A stretch of DNA of 64,000 nucleotides from CADEDH01 sp039201605 (GTDB taxonomy: Bacteria; Actinomycetota; Acidimicrobiia; Acidimicrobiales; SZUA-35): NCBI GenBank assembly GCA_039201605.1, contig JBCCRO010000006.1:62001-126000 (forward strand), in the 5' to 3' direction. The stretch's first letter is position 1. Each line of letters opens with the position of its first letter. A program made the position numbers and the translations under genes. The notes beneath the pieces were generated by a model that saw nothing but the letters and a program-made list of their open reading frames with translations, was not told where the DNA came from and did no database searches. This document shows positions 1 through 8,963 of this stretch, in pieces.

Positions 1-745
1 CTACGACGGCGCCGTTCCCTGGCAAACCGGGTGAACCGGGCAGAACCGGTGTGCCCAAGGTGTCGGGCATGTCGGGGGTGCGCTCGGCCAGGGCCTCGTC
101 GGCCGTCATCGGCATGCCGACCGGCGGCGCGCCGGGCACGGGGATCTGCTGCGACTCCTCGACCGTGGGCGGCATCAGGGGCGGCCCACTCGAGATACCA
201 CCGGGCCCAGGGGCCACGGCGGTTGCCTCGTCGGTGGCGAAACCGTTCATCTGTTCCTCGGCATGCGGTTCGGCCCCGAGGTCGGTCGGTGCCACCGACC
301 CGATCCCCGAGGAATCAAACAGATCATCCGAGACCTCGACACGGACCGTGTCGTCGGCCTCGGCCTCGGCCATCAGCTGATGACCATTCGCCGCCGAACT
401 CACGTCATCGAGTACATCGTCGACCGACAGCCCGGGATCGTCGTCGAGATCGCCCTCGGGCTCCGCCGACTGAACCGCCGCCGTCTCCGCCGTCGGCTCT
501 CCCGAGCCCTCCAACTCACCCTCGTCCATCTCGAAGCCCTCGGGCTCCTCGACGTCCAGCGTCGTCGTGGCGAACCCCGCGGCGTCGCTCTCGCCGTTGG
601 TGGCGCCACGACCGTTGCCGCCGCCGTTGGCATGGCCACCGTCGTCGGTGGGATTGCCGTCCGTCGGCTCAAACCCGAGCGCGGCAACCAGGGCCTCGCC
701 AACCGGTGGGGTTTCAGCAGACGACTCGTCAGCACTCATAGACAT
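1..745 (-). CDS. Acidic low-complexity protein, C-terminus beyond left edge
   Basis: Reading leftward from ATG 745 (second in-frame ATG at 739) the frame stays open to base 1, giving at least 248 residues. The sequence is rich in Glu, Asp, Gly, Pro and Ala (for example the stretch DVEEPEGFEMDEGELEG) and turns Pro/Gly-rich toward the edge, so this visible part is probably disordered. It follows gyrA and the Tad-domain gene on the same strand with a 36-bp gap, which suggests co-transcription, although a TACACT hexamer 5 nt before ATG 745 could be its own -10 box. In many actinobacteria the gene after gyrA encodes a DUF3566 membrane protein with a long disordered N-terminus; this could be its equivalent, but no such domain is visible in the part present. 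Function unknown. Confidence 0.6.
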   Translation of the reverse strand, partial: MSMSADESSAETPPVGEALVAALGFEPTDGNPTDDGGHANGGGNGRGATNGESDAAGFATTTLDVEEPEGFEMDEGELEGSGEPTAETAAVQSAEPEGDLDDDPGLSVDDVLDDVSSAANGHQLMAEAEADDTVRVEVSDDLFDSSGIGSVAPTDLGAEPHAEEQMNGFATDEATAVAPGPGGISSGPPLMPPTVEESQQIPVPGAPPVGMPMTADEALAERTPDMPDTLGTPVLPGSPGLPGNGAVV

Positions 746-780
746 CGGCAAGTGTAGGCGCCGATCGGGCGCTCCAAGGG

Positions 781-1125
781 TCAGCCAGACGTTTGATTCG
801 GGCCTGTGGACAGGCCGTTTGACCCAGGTGCGGCCGCTGCGACGGCTCGGACGCCCCCTCGGCGCACCTCGACCTCCACAGTCGTCCCGACAGCAACGAA
901 ACGCACCAGACCTGCACCGTTGCGATCGGCCAGATCGGCGGCTCCGACCCGTCCCTCGACCACCCCGGCGAGGGCTGCGGCGTCGGCCGCCGCCTGCGTC
1001 TCGGCGCGCAGAACGGCCCGATGAGCGATCATGCCCAATCCGATGGAGACGGCGGTCGCCACGGCGACCACCAGGCCCACGATCGGCAACACCGAACCCC
1101 GCTCCCCCACCCCGTCGTCATCCAC
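781..1125 (-). CDS. Tad-domain (TadE/G-like) single-pass membrane protein
   Basis: A 114-residue protein from GTG 1125, chosen because GGGAG lies 6 nt upstream; the frame runs further up but into the gyrA end. Near the N-terminus there is one hydrophobic helix (SVLPIVGLVVAVATAVSIG) followed by a polar amphipathic run containing AETQAAADAAALAG, the hallmark of the Putative Flp pilus-assembly TadE/G-like (Tad) family. Such proteins are minor pilin-like or periplasmic surface components inserted through one membrane segment. No other tad/flp gene (TadA, TadB, TadC, Flp) is visible nearby, so it is an orphan here. It sits between gyrA (67-bp gap) and the left-edge gene. Family assignment is fairly sure; role is not. 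Confidence 0.7.
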   Translation of the reverse strand: MDDDGVGERGSVLPIVGLVVAVATAVSIGLGMIAHRAVLRAETQAAADAAALAGVVEGRVGAADLADRNGAGLVRFVAVGTTVEVEVRRGGVRAVAAAAPGSNGLSTGPNQTSG

Positions 1126-1192
1126 AGACCACTCCCGACACTCGTCGAACGTGGGGGAAGCGGTGGAGGTCGGCCCGCCGGGCCGGCGAGGC

Positions 1193-3847
1193 TCAGGCGT
1201 CGTCGTTGTCGGCGGGGTCGTCGTCCGGGCTGTCGCCGTTGCTCGACGGCTCGCCGCCGGCCACCGCATCGTCTCCGTCGACCATCTGGTCGGCGTCGGC
1301 GTCGGCTCCGGCGGGAACGTCCCCGCTGCGGTCGTCGGCCCGGGCGGATCCGTCGCCGCCGACATCACCGTCGTCGAGGTCACCCTCGACGGTGAAGAGG
1401 CGGGCCACGGCGGCCACGCTCTCCCCTGGCGGAGGCGACATGACCTTCACCCCGGAGGCGTCGCGGCCCTGCTGGGAGATGTCGTCGACCGAGGTGCGGA
1501 TCACCACACCGCCCGACGACACCAGCAACACCTCGTCGCCGGGCGCCACGAACATCGAGCCGACCACCTTGCCCGTCCGGTCGCTGACCGACAGGCAGCG
1601 CACCCCGAGGCCGGCCCGCTTCTTCCGGGTGAACAGCTCGGGGTCGATCCGCTTGCCCAGGCCCTGCCCGGAGATGACCAACAGCTCGGTCTCACCGGAG
1701 AACACGGCGGAGGAAACCAGCTCGTCGCCGTCGCGGAACTTCATGCCCACCACGCCGGCGGCCGTGCGGCCCATCGGGCGCACGTCGTCCTCGGAGAAGC
1801 GCAGGGCCTGACCGTTGCGCGAGGCCATGAAGATGTCGTCCTCGCCATTGGTCGGCATCACCGACACGAGCTCGTCGTCGTCGTTGAGCCTGATGGCGAT
1901 CAGCCCGGCCTTGAGCGACGAGTCGTAGGCGGTGAACAGCGTCTTCTTCACCCGACCCTGACGGGTGGCGAAGAACAGGAAGCGGTTGGTCTCGTAGTCG
2001 CGCGTGTCGACGATGGCCTGGATGTGCTCGTCGGACTGCAGCTGCAACAGGTTGACCAGGGCCATACCCCGCGACGTGCGCGACGTGATCGGGATCTCGT
2101 GCGCCTTGATGCGGTACACCCGACCCCGGTTGGAGAAGAACAGCAGGTAGGCGTGGGCCGTGGTGTGGAGCAGGTGGGAGATGAGGTCTTCCTCATCGTC
2201 CTTGAGCTTGGCCCCCGTCACCCCGCGGCCACCGCGGCCCTGGGCCCGGAACTCGTCGGCCGACACCGACTTGATGTAGCCCGAGGAGGTCATGGTGACG
2301 ACGAGATCCTCGTCGTCGATCAGGTCCTCGATGTCGAGCTCGCCCGGATCGGGCATGAGGGCGGTGAGGCGATCGGTGGCGAACTCCTCGCGGATCTCGG
2401 CCAGCTCGTCCTTGATGACCTGATCCAGCTTGGCCTGGTCGGCCAGGATGGCCTCCAGCTCGGCGATCGTGGCCCGCAGCTCGGCCAGCTCCTCCTCGAG
2501 GGCGGTTCGGGCCAGCCGGGTCAGGCGGGCCAGCTGCATGTCGAGGATGTACTGGGCCTGGGCCTCGGAGAACTCGAAGCCCTCCCCCATCAGCCGTTCC
2601 CTGGCCTCCGGACGGTCCTCGCTGGCCCGGATGGCGGCGATGATCTCGTCGATCATGTCGAGGGCCCGGAGCAGACCCTCGACGATGTGGGCTCGATCCT
2701 GGGCTTTGCGCAGACGATGCTCGCTCCGCCGGCGGATCACCTCGCGCTGGTGCTCGACGTAGGCCACCAGCAGTTCCCGCAGGTTCAACGTGCGGGGCAC
2801 CCCGTCGACCAGGGCCACGGTGTTGACGCTGAACGTGGTCTGCATCGGGGTGTACTTGTAGAGGTTGTTCAGCACGACGAGGCCGGTGGCGTCGCGCTTG
2901 AGCTCGAACACCAGACGGGTCTTACCCTTGGCCGACTCGTTGCGGATCTCCCGCAGACCGGTCAGGTCGCCTCGCTCCACCAGCTCGGCCGCCTTGCGGG
3001 CGATCTGATCGACCGACGTCTGGTACGGCACCTCGGTGACGATGATCTGATCGTTGGTCTTGCCCTCGATGATCTCCGCCACCGCCCGCAGCTTCACCGA
3101 ACCGCGACCCGTCCGGTAGGCGTCGCGGATGCCGAGCCGACCCAGGATCTGGGCCTTGGTCGGGAAGTCCGGGCCCTTGATGAACTCCATGAGGTCATCG
3201 GGGGTGGCGTCGGGATTGTCGATCAGGTGGACGGTGGCGTCGATGGCCTCGCCCAGATTGTGGGGCGGGATGTTCGTGGCCATGCCGACGGCGATCCCCT
3301 GGCTGCCGTTGACCAGCAGGTTGGGGAACCGGGCCGGGAGCACGGTCGGCTCCTCGTGCTTGCCGTCGAAGTTGGGGTCGAAGTCGACCGTGTCCTCGTC
3401 GATGTCGGCCAGGAGCCGCATGGCCAGCGGGGTGAGCCGACACTCGGTGTAGCGGTAGGCGGCGGGTGGATCGTCGGGCGAACCGAAGTTGCCGTGGGGG
3501 TCGATCAGGGTGTGGCGGAGGGAGAAGTCCTGACCCATCCGCACCAACGAGTCGTAGATCGCAGTGTCGCCGTGGGGGTGGTACTTGCCGATCACGTCGC
3601 CCACCACCGTGGCGCACTTCACATGGCTGCGGTCGGGGCGGTGGCCCGCGTCGAACATCGACCACAGGATCCGACGGTGCACCGGCTTGAGGCCGTCGCG
3701 GGCGTCGGGCAGGGCCCGGGCCACGATGACGGACATGGCGTACTGGAGGAACGAATCCTCCATCTCGGCCTGGATCTCGATCGGTTCGATGTTGTCGAAC
3801 TCGTCCGCGTCCTCGGCGGTCCCGTCCCCTGGTGGCAGATCACTCAT
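1193..3847 (-). CDS. gyrA: DNA gyrase subunit A
   Basis: Breakage-reunion subunit of the type IIA topoisomerase that introduces negative supercoils (A2B2 with GyrB). 884 residues from ATG 3847, preceded by GGGTGA at 6 nt; a TTG two codons upstream is an alternative. The N-terminal domain shows the family signature around residues 36-60, the HPHGD motif at 90-94 and the catalytic tyrosine Tyr133 in RYTE. The position equivalent to E. coli Ser83 is Thr95 and that of Asp87 is Asp99. The GyrA-box of the C-terminal wrapping domain is seen as QGRGGRG. After the last beta-pinwheel blade the protein ends in an acidic Asp/Gly/Ala tail of about 50 residues. It follows gyrB with a 66-bp gap. Confidence 0.97.
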   Translation of the reverse strand: MSDLPPGDGTAEDADEFDNIEPIEIQAEMEDSFLQYAMSVIVARALPDARDGLKPVHRRILWSMFDAGHRPDRSHVKCATVVGDVIGKYHPHGDTAIYDSLVRMGQDFSLRHTLIDPHGNFGSPDDPPAAYRYTECRLTPLAMRLLADIDEDTVDFDPNFDGKHEEPTVLPARFPNLLVNGSQGIAVGMATNIPPHNLGEAIDATVHLIDNPDATPDDLMEFIKGPDFPTKAQILGRLGIRDAYRTGRGSVKLRAVAEIIEGKTNDQIIVTEVPYQTSVDQIARKAAELVERGDLTGLREIRNESAKGKTRLVFELKRDATGLVVLNNLYKYTPMQTTFSVNTVALVDGVPRTLNLRELLVAYVEHQREVIRRRSEHRLRKAQDRAHIVEGLLRALDMIDEIIAAIRASEDRPEARERLMGEGFEFSEAQAQYILDMQLARLTRLARTALEEELAELRATIAELEAILADQAKLDQVIKDELAEIREEFATDRLTALMPDPGELDIEDLIDDEDLVVTMTSSGYIKSVSADEFRAQGRGGRGVTGAKLKDDEEDLISHLLHTTAHAYLLFFSNRGRVYRIKAHEIPITSRTSRGMALVNLLQLQSDEHIQAIVDTRDYETNRFLFFATRQGRVKKTLFTAYDSSLKAGLIAIRLNDDDELVSVMPTNGEDDIFMASRNGQALRFSEDDVRPMGRTAAGVVGMKFRDGDELVSSAVFSGETELLVISGQGLGKRIDPELFTRKKRAGLGVRCLSVSDRTGKVVGSMFVAPGDEVLLVSSGGVVIRTSVDDISQQGRDASGVKVMSPPPGESVAAVARLFTVEGDLDDGDVGGDGSARADDRSGDVPAGADADADQMVDGDDAVAGGEPSSNGDSPDDDPADNDDA

Positions 3848-3913
3848 AGTCAATCACCCGTGTTGGCTCGGGTTGTCGCAGGTGCGGCAACCCGGGGTGC
3901 CCGAAGGGCACAC

Positions 3914-5884
3914 TCAGATATCCAGGAAACGAACGTCGTCGGCGTTGTTCTGGATGAAGTGCTTGCGGCTCTCGACGTCGTCGCCCATGAGAACGGCGAA
4001 GACCTCGTCGGCGATGGCGGCCTGATCCATGGTCACCTGCAGCAGGGTGCGCTGCTCGGGATCCATGGTGGTCTCCCACAGCTCGTCGGCATCCATCTCG
4101 CCGAGACCCTTCAGCCGCTGGAACTCGGCGTTAGGGTGCTCGGCCAGATAGGCGTCGCGCTCGGGATCGTCCTTGAGGTACTTCTTCGACTTGCCCACCT
4201 CGGTGGAATACAGCGGCGGCTGGGCGATGTAGATGTAGCCGGCCTCGACGAGGGGTCGCATCTGACGGAAGAAGAAGGTGAGCAGCAGCGTGCGGATATG
4301 GCTGCCGTCGACATCGGCGTCGGCCAGGAGGATGACCTTGTGGTAGCGGGCCTTCTCCACGTCGAACTCCTCCCCCAGCCCGGCGCCGATGGCCTGGATA
4401 AGGGAGATGATCTCGGTGTTCTTGTACATGCGGTCGATGCGGGCCCGCTCGACGTTGAGGATCTTGCCCCGAATGGGGAGGATCGCCATCGTGCGGGGAT
4501 CCCGGGCCTCCTTGGCCGAACCGCCGGCCGAGTTGCCCTCCACGATGTACAGCTCGGACTCGCCCGGATCCTTGCTCTGGCAGTCGGCCAGCTTGCCCGG
4601 CAGCCCGGCACCGTCGAGGGCCGACTTGCGGCGGATGGTCTGACGGGCGTTGGTGGCGGCGATGCGGGCCTTGGCCGCCTGCGTCGCCTTGTTGAGGATG
4701 GCCTTGGCCTCGCGGGGGTTCTCCTCGAACCACTCGCGAAGGCGCTCGTTGGTCGCCTTCTCCACCAGGGAGCGGACCGACACGTTGCCCAGCTTCGACT
4801 TGGTCTGCCCCTCGAACTGGGGCTCGGAGACCCGGACCGAGATGATGGCGGTCAGGCCCTCCCGGATGTCCTCACCCTGGAGGTTGTCATCCTTCTCCTT
4901 GAGGATGCCCTTCTCCTTGGCGTAGGCGTTGACCGTGCGGGTGAGGGCGGAGCGGAAGCCCTGCTCGTGCATCCCGCCCTCGATGGTGTTGATGCCGTTG
5001 GCGAAGGAGTGGATGCCGTCGGTCTGATAGCCGGTGTTCCACGAGAAGGCGATCTCGACCGCTTCGCCCTCGCCTTCCTCGGTGTAGTGACCGATCAAAT
5101 CGAACAGCGCCTCTTTGGACGCATTGAGATGACTGACGAAGTCCCGGATACCGCCGTCGTAGCGCAGCACCACTTCTTCGAAATCGGCGTCGCGCTCGTC
5201 GAACACATGGAACTCAAGACCGGCGTTGAGGAACGCCATCATCTGGAACCGTTCGACAAGCGTCTGGGTGCGGTACTCGATGCCCTCTTTGAAGATCGTG
5301 GGATCGGGCCAGAACCGCACGGTGGTGCCCCGGCGGACGCCCTCCCGATCGGTGGAGGGGGGCGAGTCGCCGGTGACGGTGAGCTTCTTGTCGGGGTTGC
5401 CACCGTCGACGAACGACATGAAATGCTGCTTGCCGTTGCGGTCGATCTCCACCTCGACCCGGGTGGAGAGGGCGTTGACCACCGACACACCGACGCCGTG
5501 GAGGCCGCCGGAGACCTTGTAGCCGCCGTCGCCGAACTTGCCGCCGGCGTGGAGGACGGTGAGCACCACCTCGGCCGCCGTCAGGTCTTCGTATTTGGGG
5601 TGCTTGCCCACCGGGATGCCACGACCGTTGTCGATCACCTCGACACTGCCGTCGGCCTTCACCGTGACGTCGATGCGGTCGCAGTACCCGGCCATCGCTT
5701 CGTCCACAGCGTTATCCACAATCTCCCACACCAGATGGTGGAGACCGGTGGGGCCGGTGGAACCGATGTACATACCGGGCCGCTTGCGGACCGCTTCAAG
5801 GCCCTCGAGGACCTGAATATCGGCTGCGCTGTACGAGGCGGAGACCTCGGTGCCCGGGTTGTCGTTAGCGGTGGAATCGTCCAT
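3914..5884 (-). CDS. gyrB: DNA gyrase subunit B
   Basis: ATPase subunit of DNA gyrase. With start ATG 5884 (MDDSTANDN) the protein has 656 residues, a usual length. GHKL ATP-binding motifs are present: catalytic Glu54 and Mg-binding Asn58 in EIVDNAVDEA, DNGRGIP, and GGLHGVGVSVVNALS. The TOPRIM domain has EGNSAGGSAKEARD and the metal-binding DADVDGSHIR. The C-terminus ends RFLDI, as in other GyrB. The open frame continues upstream to about 6001, but that part is not GyrB-like; no clear Shine-Dalgarno precedes 5884, so the start rests on homology. A TGGTAGAAT sequence about 40 nt upstream may be an extended -10 element. Confidence 0.96.
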   Translation of the reverse strand: MDDSTANDNPGTEVSASYSAADIQVLEGLEAVRKRPGMYIGSTGPTGLHHLVWEIVDNAVDEAMAGYCDRIDVTVKADGSVEVIDNGRGIPVGKHPKYEDLTAAEVVLTVLHAGGKFGDGGYKVSGGLHGVGVSVVNALSTRVEVEIDRNGKQHFMSFVDGGNPDKKLTVTGDSPPSTDREGVRRGTTVRFWPDPTIFKEGIEYRTQTLVERFQMMAFLNAGLEFHVFDERDADFEEVVLRYDGGIRDFVSHLNASKEALFDLIGHYTEEGEGEAVEIAFSWNTGYQTDGIHSFANGINTIEGGMHEQGFRSALTRTVNAYAKEKGILKEKDDNLQGEDIREGLTAIISVRVSEPQFEGQTKSKLGNVSVRSLVEKATNERLREWFEENPREAKAILNKATQAAKARIAATNARQTIRRKSALDGAGLPGKLADCQSKDPGESELYIVEGNSAGGSAKEARDPRTMAILPIRGKILNVERARIDRMYKNTEIISLIQAIGAGLGEEFDVEKARYHKVILLADADVDGSHIRTLLLTFFFRQMRPLVEAGYIYIAQPPLYSTEVGKSKKYLKDDPERDAYLAEHPNAEFQRLKGLGEMDADELWETTMDPEQRTLLQVTMDQAAIADEVFAVLMGDDVESRKHFIQNNADDVRFLDI

Positions 5885-6109
5885 GTGCAGGAACGGTCGA
5901 GCGCCAGGAGGCCGCTCTAGACCGACAGACAATTCTACCAGCTGTAGGGGTATCGAACGCGCTGTGGAGGCCTCTGCGGCGGGGCAATGTTCAATCCCCA
6001 AGCAACACCCAGCACCTGTGGATATCTCCGGGTCGGGGGAGCCGGCGGCCCCGGTGGTCGGACCCGGTACCCGCTCGTCGGTGGCGGCCCGCTCGAAGAC
6101 GGGCGGCCG

Positions 6110-6427
6110 CTAGTCGCCGTGTCGGGTTACGACCCGGGCCACCTCGGTGCCGTCGAAGATGGCGGCGAAGCGCCGGGTGATCTGGCCCTCCATCCACGTG
6201 ATCTGCGACGCCCACGCCGGATCGTCGCACGCCACCACGAGCACCCCGTCGATCAGCTCCACCGGCCGGGTGGGCCCGTCGAGGGCCGGGCCCACGATCT
6301 CACCCCACCGGTGCCCCAGCTCGGCCACCACATCGGTGGGCGGGGCACCGAGGTGTCGTAGGAATCGCTCCAACCCGCTCCGCAGGGGCGCGGGTTCCTC
6401 GCCGCCGAAGGCCGCCCCGTCGCTCAC
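6110..6427 (-). CDS. dciA: DciA (DUF721) replicative helicase loader/operator
   Basis: A 105-residue member of the DUF721/DciA family, the ancestral bacterial protein that helps load DnaB helicase. It has the compact N-terminal alpha/beta core typical of the family, with a Trp-containing segment (GHRWGEIVG) and the later DPAWASQITWM. The ATG at 6427-6425 overlaps the recF stop codon by 4 bases (ATGA), so translation is likely coupled. Its place between recF and gyrB is the same as Rv0004 in Mycobacterium tuberculosis. There is no DnaC-type loader in the window, while dnaB is present at 47.4 kb, consistent with a DciA-dependent system. Confidence 0.88.
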   Translation of the reverse strand: MSDGAAFGGEEPAPLRSGLERFLRHLGAPPTDVVAELGHRWGEIVGPALDGPTRPVELIDGVLVVACDDPAWASQITWMEGQITRRFAAIFDGTEVARVVTRHGD

Positions 6428-7596
6428 GACCCGCCGTCTCCCGGCGACTCGTCGACGGGCGCGCCCACCTCGGCCTGGTCGGCCGGATCGGCGGACTCGG
6501 CCCGGTCGGGAGACCCCGCAGCCGACGTCTCGAGGCCGTCGGATCCCAGACGCAGGTGATGGTCGGCCCTGGCCGCCGGCGGGAGCTCGCTGGCGCTGGT
6601 GATCACGGTCTGGCCGGGGGGCAGTGTGTTGAGCAGGGCGGTCGAGCGGTCGGGGTCGAGCTCGGACAACACGTCGTCGAGCAGCAACAGCGGTGGCTCC
6701 CCCAGCCGGTCGGTGACCAACCGATGGGCCGACAGCCGCAGCGCCAGGGCCAGCGTGCGCTGCTCGCCCTGCGAGGCCTCGGTGCGGGCGGTGAGGCCGT
6801 CGAGCAGCAGGAGCAGCTCGTCGCGGTGGGGGCCGACCAGGGTGACCCCCCGCCGCACGTCGTCATCCCGGCCGGCGACCAGGGCCTCGGCCAGGGACGA
6901 CGTGGTCCACGAGCGCTCGTAGTGGGCGGCCACCGGCGTCGGGCCCCCGGCGAGCTCGGCGTAGGCCGCCCCCACCATCGGCACCAGCGAGGACACCAGA
7001 CCCTCCCGGCGCTTGGTCAGCTCCTCCCCCGTGGTGGCCAGCTTGGTGTCCCACACATCGAGGGTCATGGCCGCCGCCTCGTCGAGCCGTCCCTTCGACT
7101 GCTTGAGCAGGGCGTTGCGCTGCTTCAGGATGCGTTCGATGTCGGTGAGCACCGCATCGGCGCTCGGGTCGATCGCCACCAGCACGTCGTCGAGGAACGT
7201 GCGCCGCAGCGACGGCCCCTCCTTGATCAGGGCGAGATCGTCGGGGGCGAACACCGTCACCCGCAAGGCCCCCAGCAGGTCGCGGGTGCGGCGAAGGCGC
7301 TGACGGTTGACCTGGGCCCGGGTCTTGCCCTTGGCCAACTCGAGCTCGATCAGCACATCCCGGTCGTCACGGATGCCCTCGGCCCGGACGAAGGCCCGCT
7401 CCGCCCCTTTGCGCACGAGCGAGTCGACCGGGGCTCCCCGGAACGACTTCAGGGTGGCGAGCAGGGTGAGCGCTTCGAGCAGGTTGGTCTTGCCGACCCC
7501 GTTCGGGCCGATGATGGCGGTGAGGCCGAGGGACAGGTCGAGTTCGAATTCGGGATAGCTGCGGAAGTCGGTCAACCACAGCCGGGTGATCTGCAT
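6424..7596 (-). CDS. recF: DNA replication and repair protein RecF
   Basis: SMC-like ABC ATPase that binds gapped DNA and promotes RecA loading with RecO/RecR. 390 residues from ATG 7596. Walker A is GPNGVGKT at residues 30-37, the signature helix is seen as SQGEQRTLALAL, and Walker B is LLLLDDVLSELD. The last 50 or so residues after the ATPase head (Ser/Asp/Ala/Pro-rich) are an extension beyond the usual RecF end. It lies 32 bp downstream of dnaN and overlaps dciA by 4 bases, making a dnaN-recF-dciA operon. Confidence 0.96.
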   Translation of the reverse strand: MQITRLWLTDFRSYPEFELDLSLGLTAIIGPNGVGKTNLLEALTLLATLKSFRGAPVDSLVRKGAERAFVRAEGIRDDRDVLIELELAKGKTRAQVNRQRLRRTRDLLGALRVTVFAPDDLALIKEGPSLRRTFLDDVLVAIDPSADAVLTDIERILKQRNALLKQSKGRLDEAAAMTLDVWDTKLATTGEELTKRREGLVSSLVPMVGAAYAELAGGPTPVAAHYERSWTTSSLAEALVAGRDDDVRRGVTLVGPHRDELLLLLDGLTARTEASQGEQRTLALALRLSAHRLVTDRLGEPPLLLLDDVLSELDPDRSTALLNTLPPGQTVITSASELPPAARADHHLRLGSDGLETSAAGSPDRAESADPADQAEVGAPVDESPGDGGS

Positions 7597-7628
7597 CGAG
7601 GGTCAGCCCGCAGCCACGAACGACGGGC

Positions 7629-8729
7629 CTAGGACACCCGGACGGGCATCAGCAGGTAGAGGTAGTCCTCCACCCCGACGGCGCGTACAACGGCCGGCTT
7701 GAGCTCGTCGATGGTGGCCAGGGTGATCTCCTCGCCCGGGGCAACCTCGACGCCCTCCAGCAGATACTGGGGATTGAAGGCCACGGTGAGCGGGGAACCC
7801 TCGTACTTGCTCTCCAGCGACTCCCGGGCGGTGCCCACGTCCTGGGTGACGGCGACCAGCTCCATACCCTCCGACGTCATCTCGATCTTGATCGGGGTGG
7901 ACTCCCGGGCCAGCAGCTTCACCCGTCGCAGGGCGTCGAGCAGCTCCTCCCGGTTGACCGTGAGCGAATTGGGATGGCTCTCGGGGATCAGGCCGCGGTA
8001 GTTGGGGAAATCGCCCTCGATGAGCCGGGTGATCACCGTGACCGAGCCCACCTCGAAGGAGGCCTCGTTGTGACCGAGGCGAACGCTCACCTGGTCGGCC
8101 TGGCCCAGGATGCGGTTGAGCTCGCCGAGCGCCCGCGACGGCATGAGCACGTTCTTGCCCTCGTCGAGCACGGAGGCGTCGGCCACGTCACGCAGGGCGA
8201 GACGGTAGGAGTCGGTGGCCACGAGGCGGAGGCCTCCGGACTCGGCCTGGAGGAGGACACCGGTGAGGATGGGCCGGGAATCGTCGCCCGAGGCGGCGAG
8301 CACGACCTGCTTGAGGGCGGCCGCCAGCTGGTCGCTCGGCAGCTGCACCGGATCGGCGTCGAGGGTGGCCAGCTGAGGGAACTCCTCGCCCGAGATCAGG
8401 CGGATGCTGAACTCGCTTCGACCGGCCCGGATCGTGAGCGACTCGGCCTCGGCGGCGAACGACACCGCGCCCGGCTGCACGGCCCGCACGATGTCGGAGG
8501 CCAGACGGGCCGGGATGACGCTGACACCGTCGTCCTCGCCCGAGACCGTGATGCGGGTGGAGATGGTCAGATCGAGGTCGCTACCCGTGAGCGTCAGCTG
8601 ATCGCCCTGCAGCTCGGCCCGGATGCCGGACAGTCCCGGAAGGCTCGCTCGGGTGCTCACCGCTCGGCCGGCGATGCCCAACGCTTCGACCAGTACATCG
8701 CGCTCACATCGGAACTTCACGTCCGACAC
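7629..8729 (-). CDS. dnaN: DNA polymerase III beta sliding clamp
   Basis: Ring-shaped processivity clamp that tethers DNA polymerase and many replication and repair partners. 366 residues, GTG start at 8729 with GAGG 8 nt upstream. Three repeated clamp domains can be followed, and the C-terminus ends in YLYLLMPVRVS, close to the conserved P-M-R/x-[LVI] clamp end. It follows dnaA on the same strand after a 234-bp gap that carries DnaA-box-like sites. Confidence 0.97.
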   Translation of the reverse strand: MSDVKFRCERDVLVEALGIAGRAVSTRASLPGLSGIRAELQGDQLTLTGSDLDLTISTRITVSGEDDGVSVIPARLASDIVRAVQPGAVSFAAEAESLTIRAGRSEFSIRLISGEEFPQLATLDADPVQLPSDQLAAALKQVVLAASGDDSRPILTGVLLQAESGGLRLVATDSYRLALRDVADASVLDEGKNVLMPSRALGELNRILGQADQVSVRLGHNEASFEVGSVTVITRLIEGDFPNYRGLIPESHPNSLTVNREELLDALRRVKLLARESTPIKIEMTSEGMELVAVTQDVGTARESLESKYEGSPLTVAFNPQYLLEGVEVAPGEEITLATIDELKPAVVRAVGVEDYLYLLMPVRVS

Positions 8730-8963
8730 TCCTTTGTCCTCATTGCTGCGGGCCTGTTCTCTTACAAGAGCAGTAGTGGGTAGTAGGGGTTGTGGAATGT
8801 GGATGACCGGGTGTCGCCCCTGGTCAGAGCCGATCTGGTTGTCCCGAGGAGACGGATCGGATCCCCAGCCGACTGTGGGCCTTCTCTACCGGGTGGGGAC
8901 AACGCTCAGCGTATCCACCGGTCCCGCCCGAGGAGTGCACAGCGGTATACACAGCCCACAGAT
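8730..8963. other. dnaA-dnaN intergenic region, candidate oriC
   Basis: Non-coding, 234 bp. In Mycobacterium and Streptomyces oriC lies between dnaA and dnaN. Two DnaA-box-like sites overlap here: TGTGGAATG at 8791-8799 and TGTGGATGA at 8798-8806 (the latter 8/9 to TGTGGATAA). On their outer side, 8774-8786 reads TAGTGGGTAGTAG, separated from the boxes by a short GC-rich run: the geometry of DnaA-trio unwinding elements. Weaker sites occur near 8908 (GTATCCACC) and 8945 (TATACACAG). No perfect box is present, so this is a candidate only; the other candidate is the dnaA-rpmH gap. Confidence 0.5.

Noticed and set aside
5712..5720. Perfect TTATCCACA DnaA box
   Set aside because: It lies inside gyrB and arises from the codons of the conserved EIVDNAVDEA motif, so it cannot be taken as a regulatory site without other evidence.
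1031..5920. Very long open frame on the plus strand opposite gyrA and gyrB
   Set aside because: It is an antisense shadow produced by GC-rich codon bias; its translation has no domain, and both gyrase genes on the minus strand are certain.
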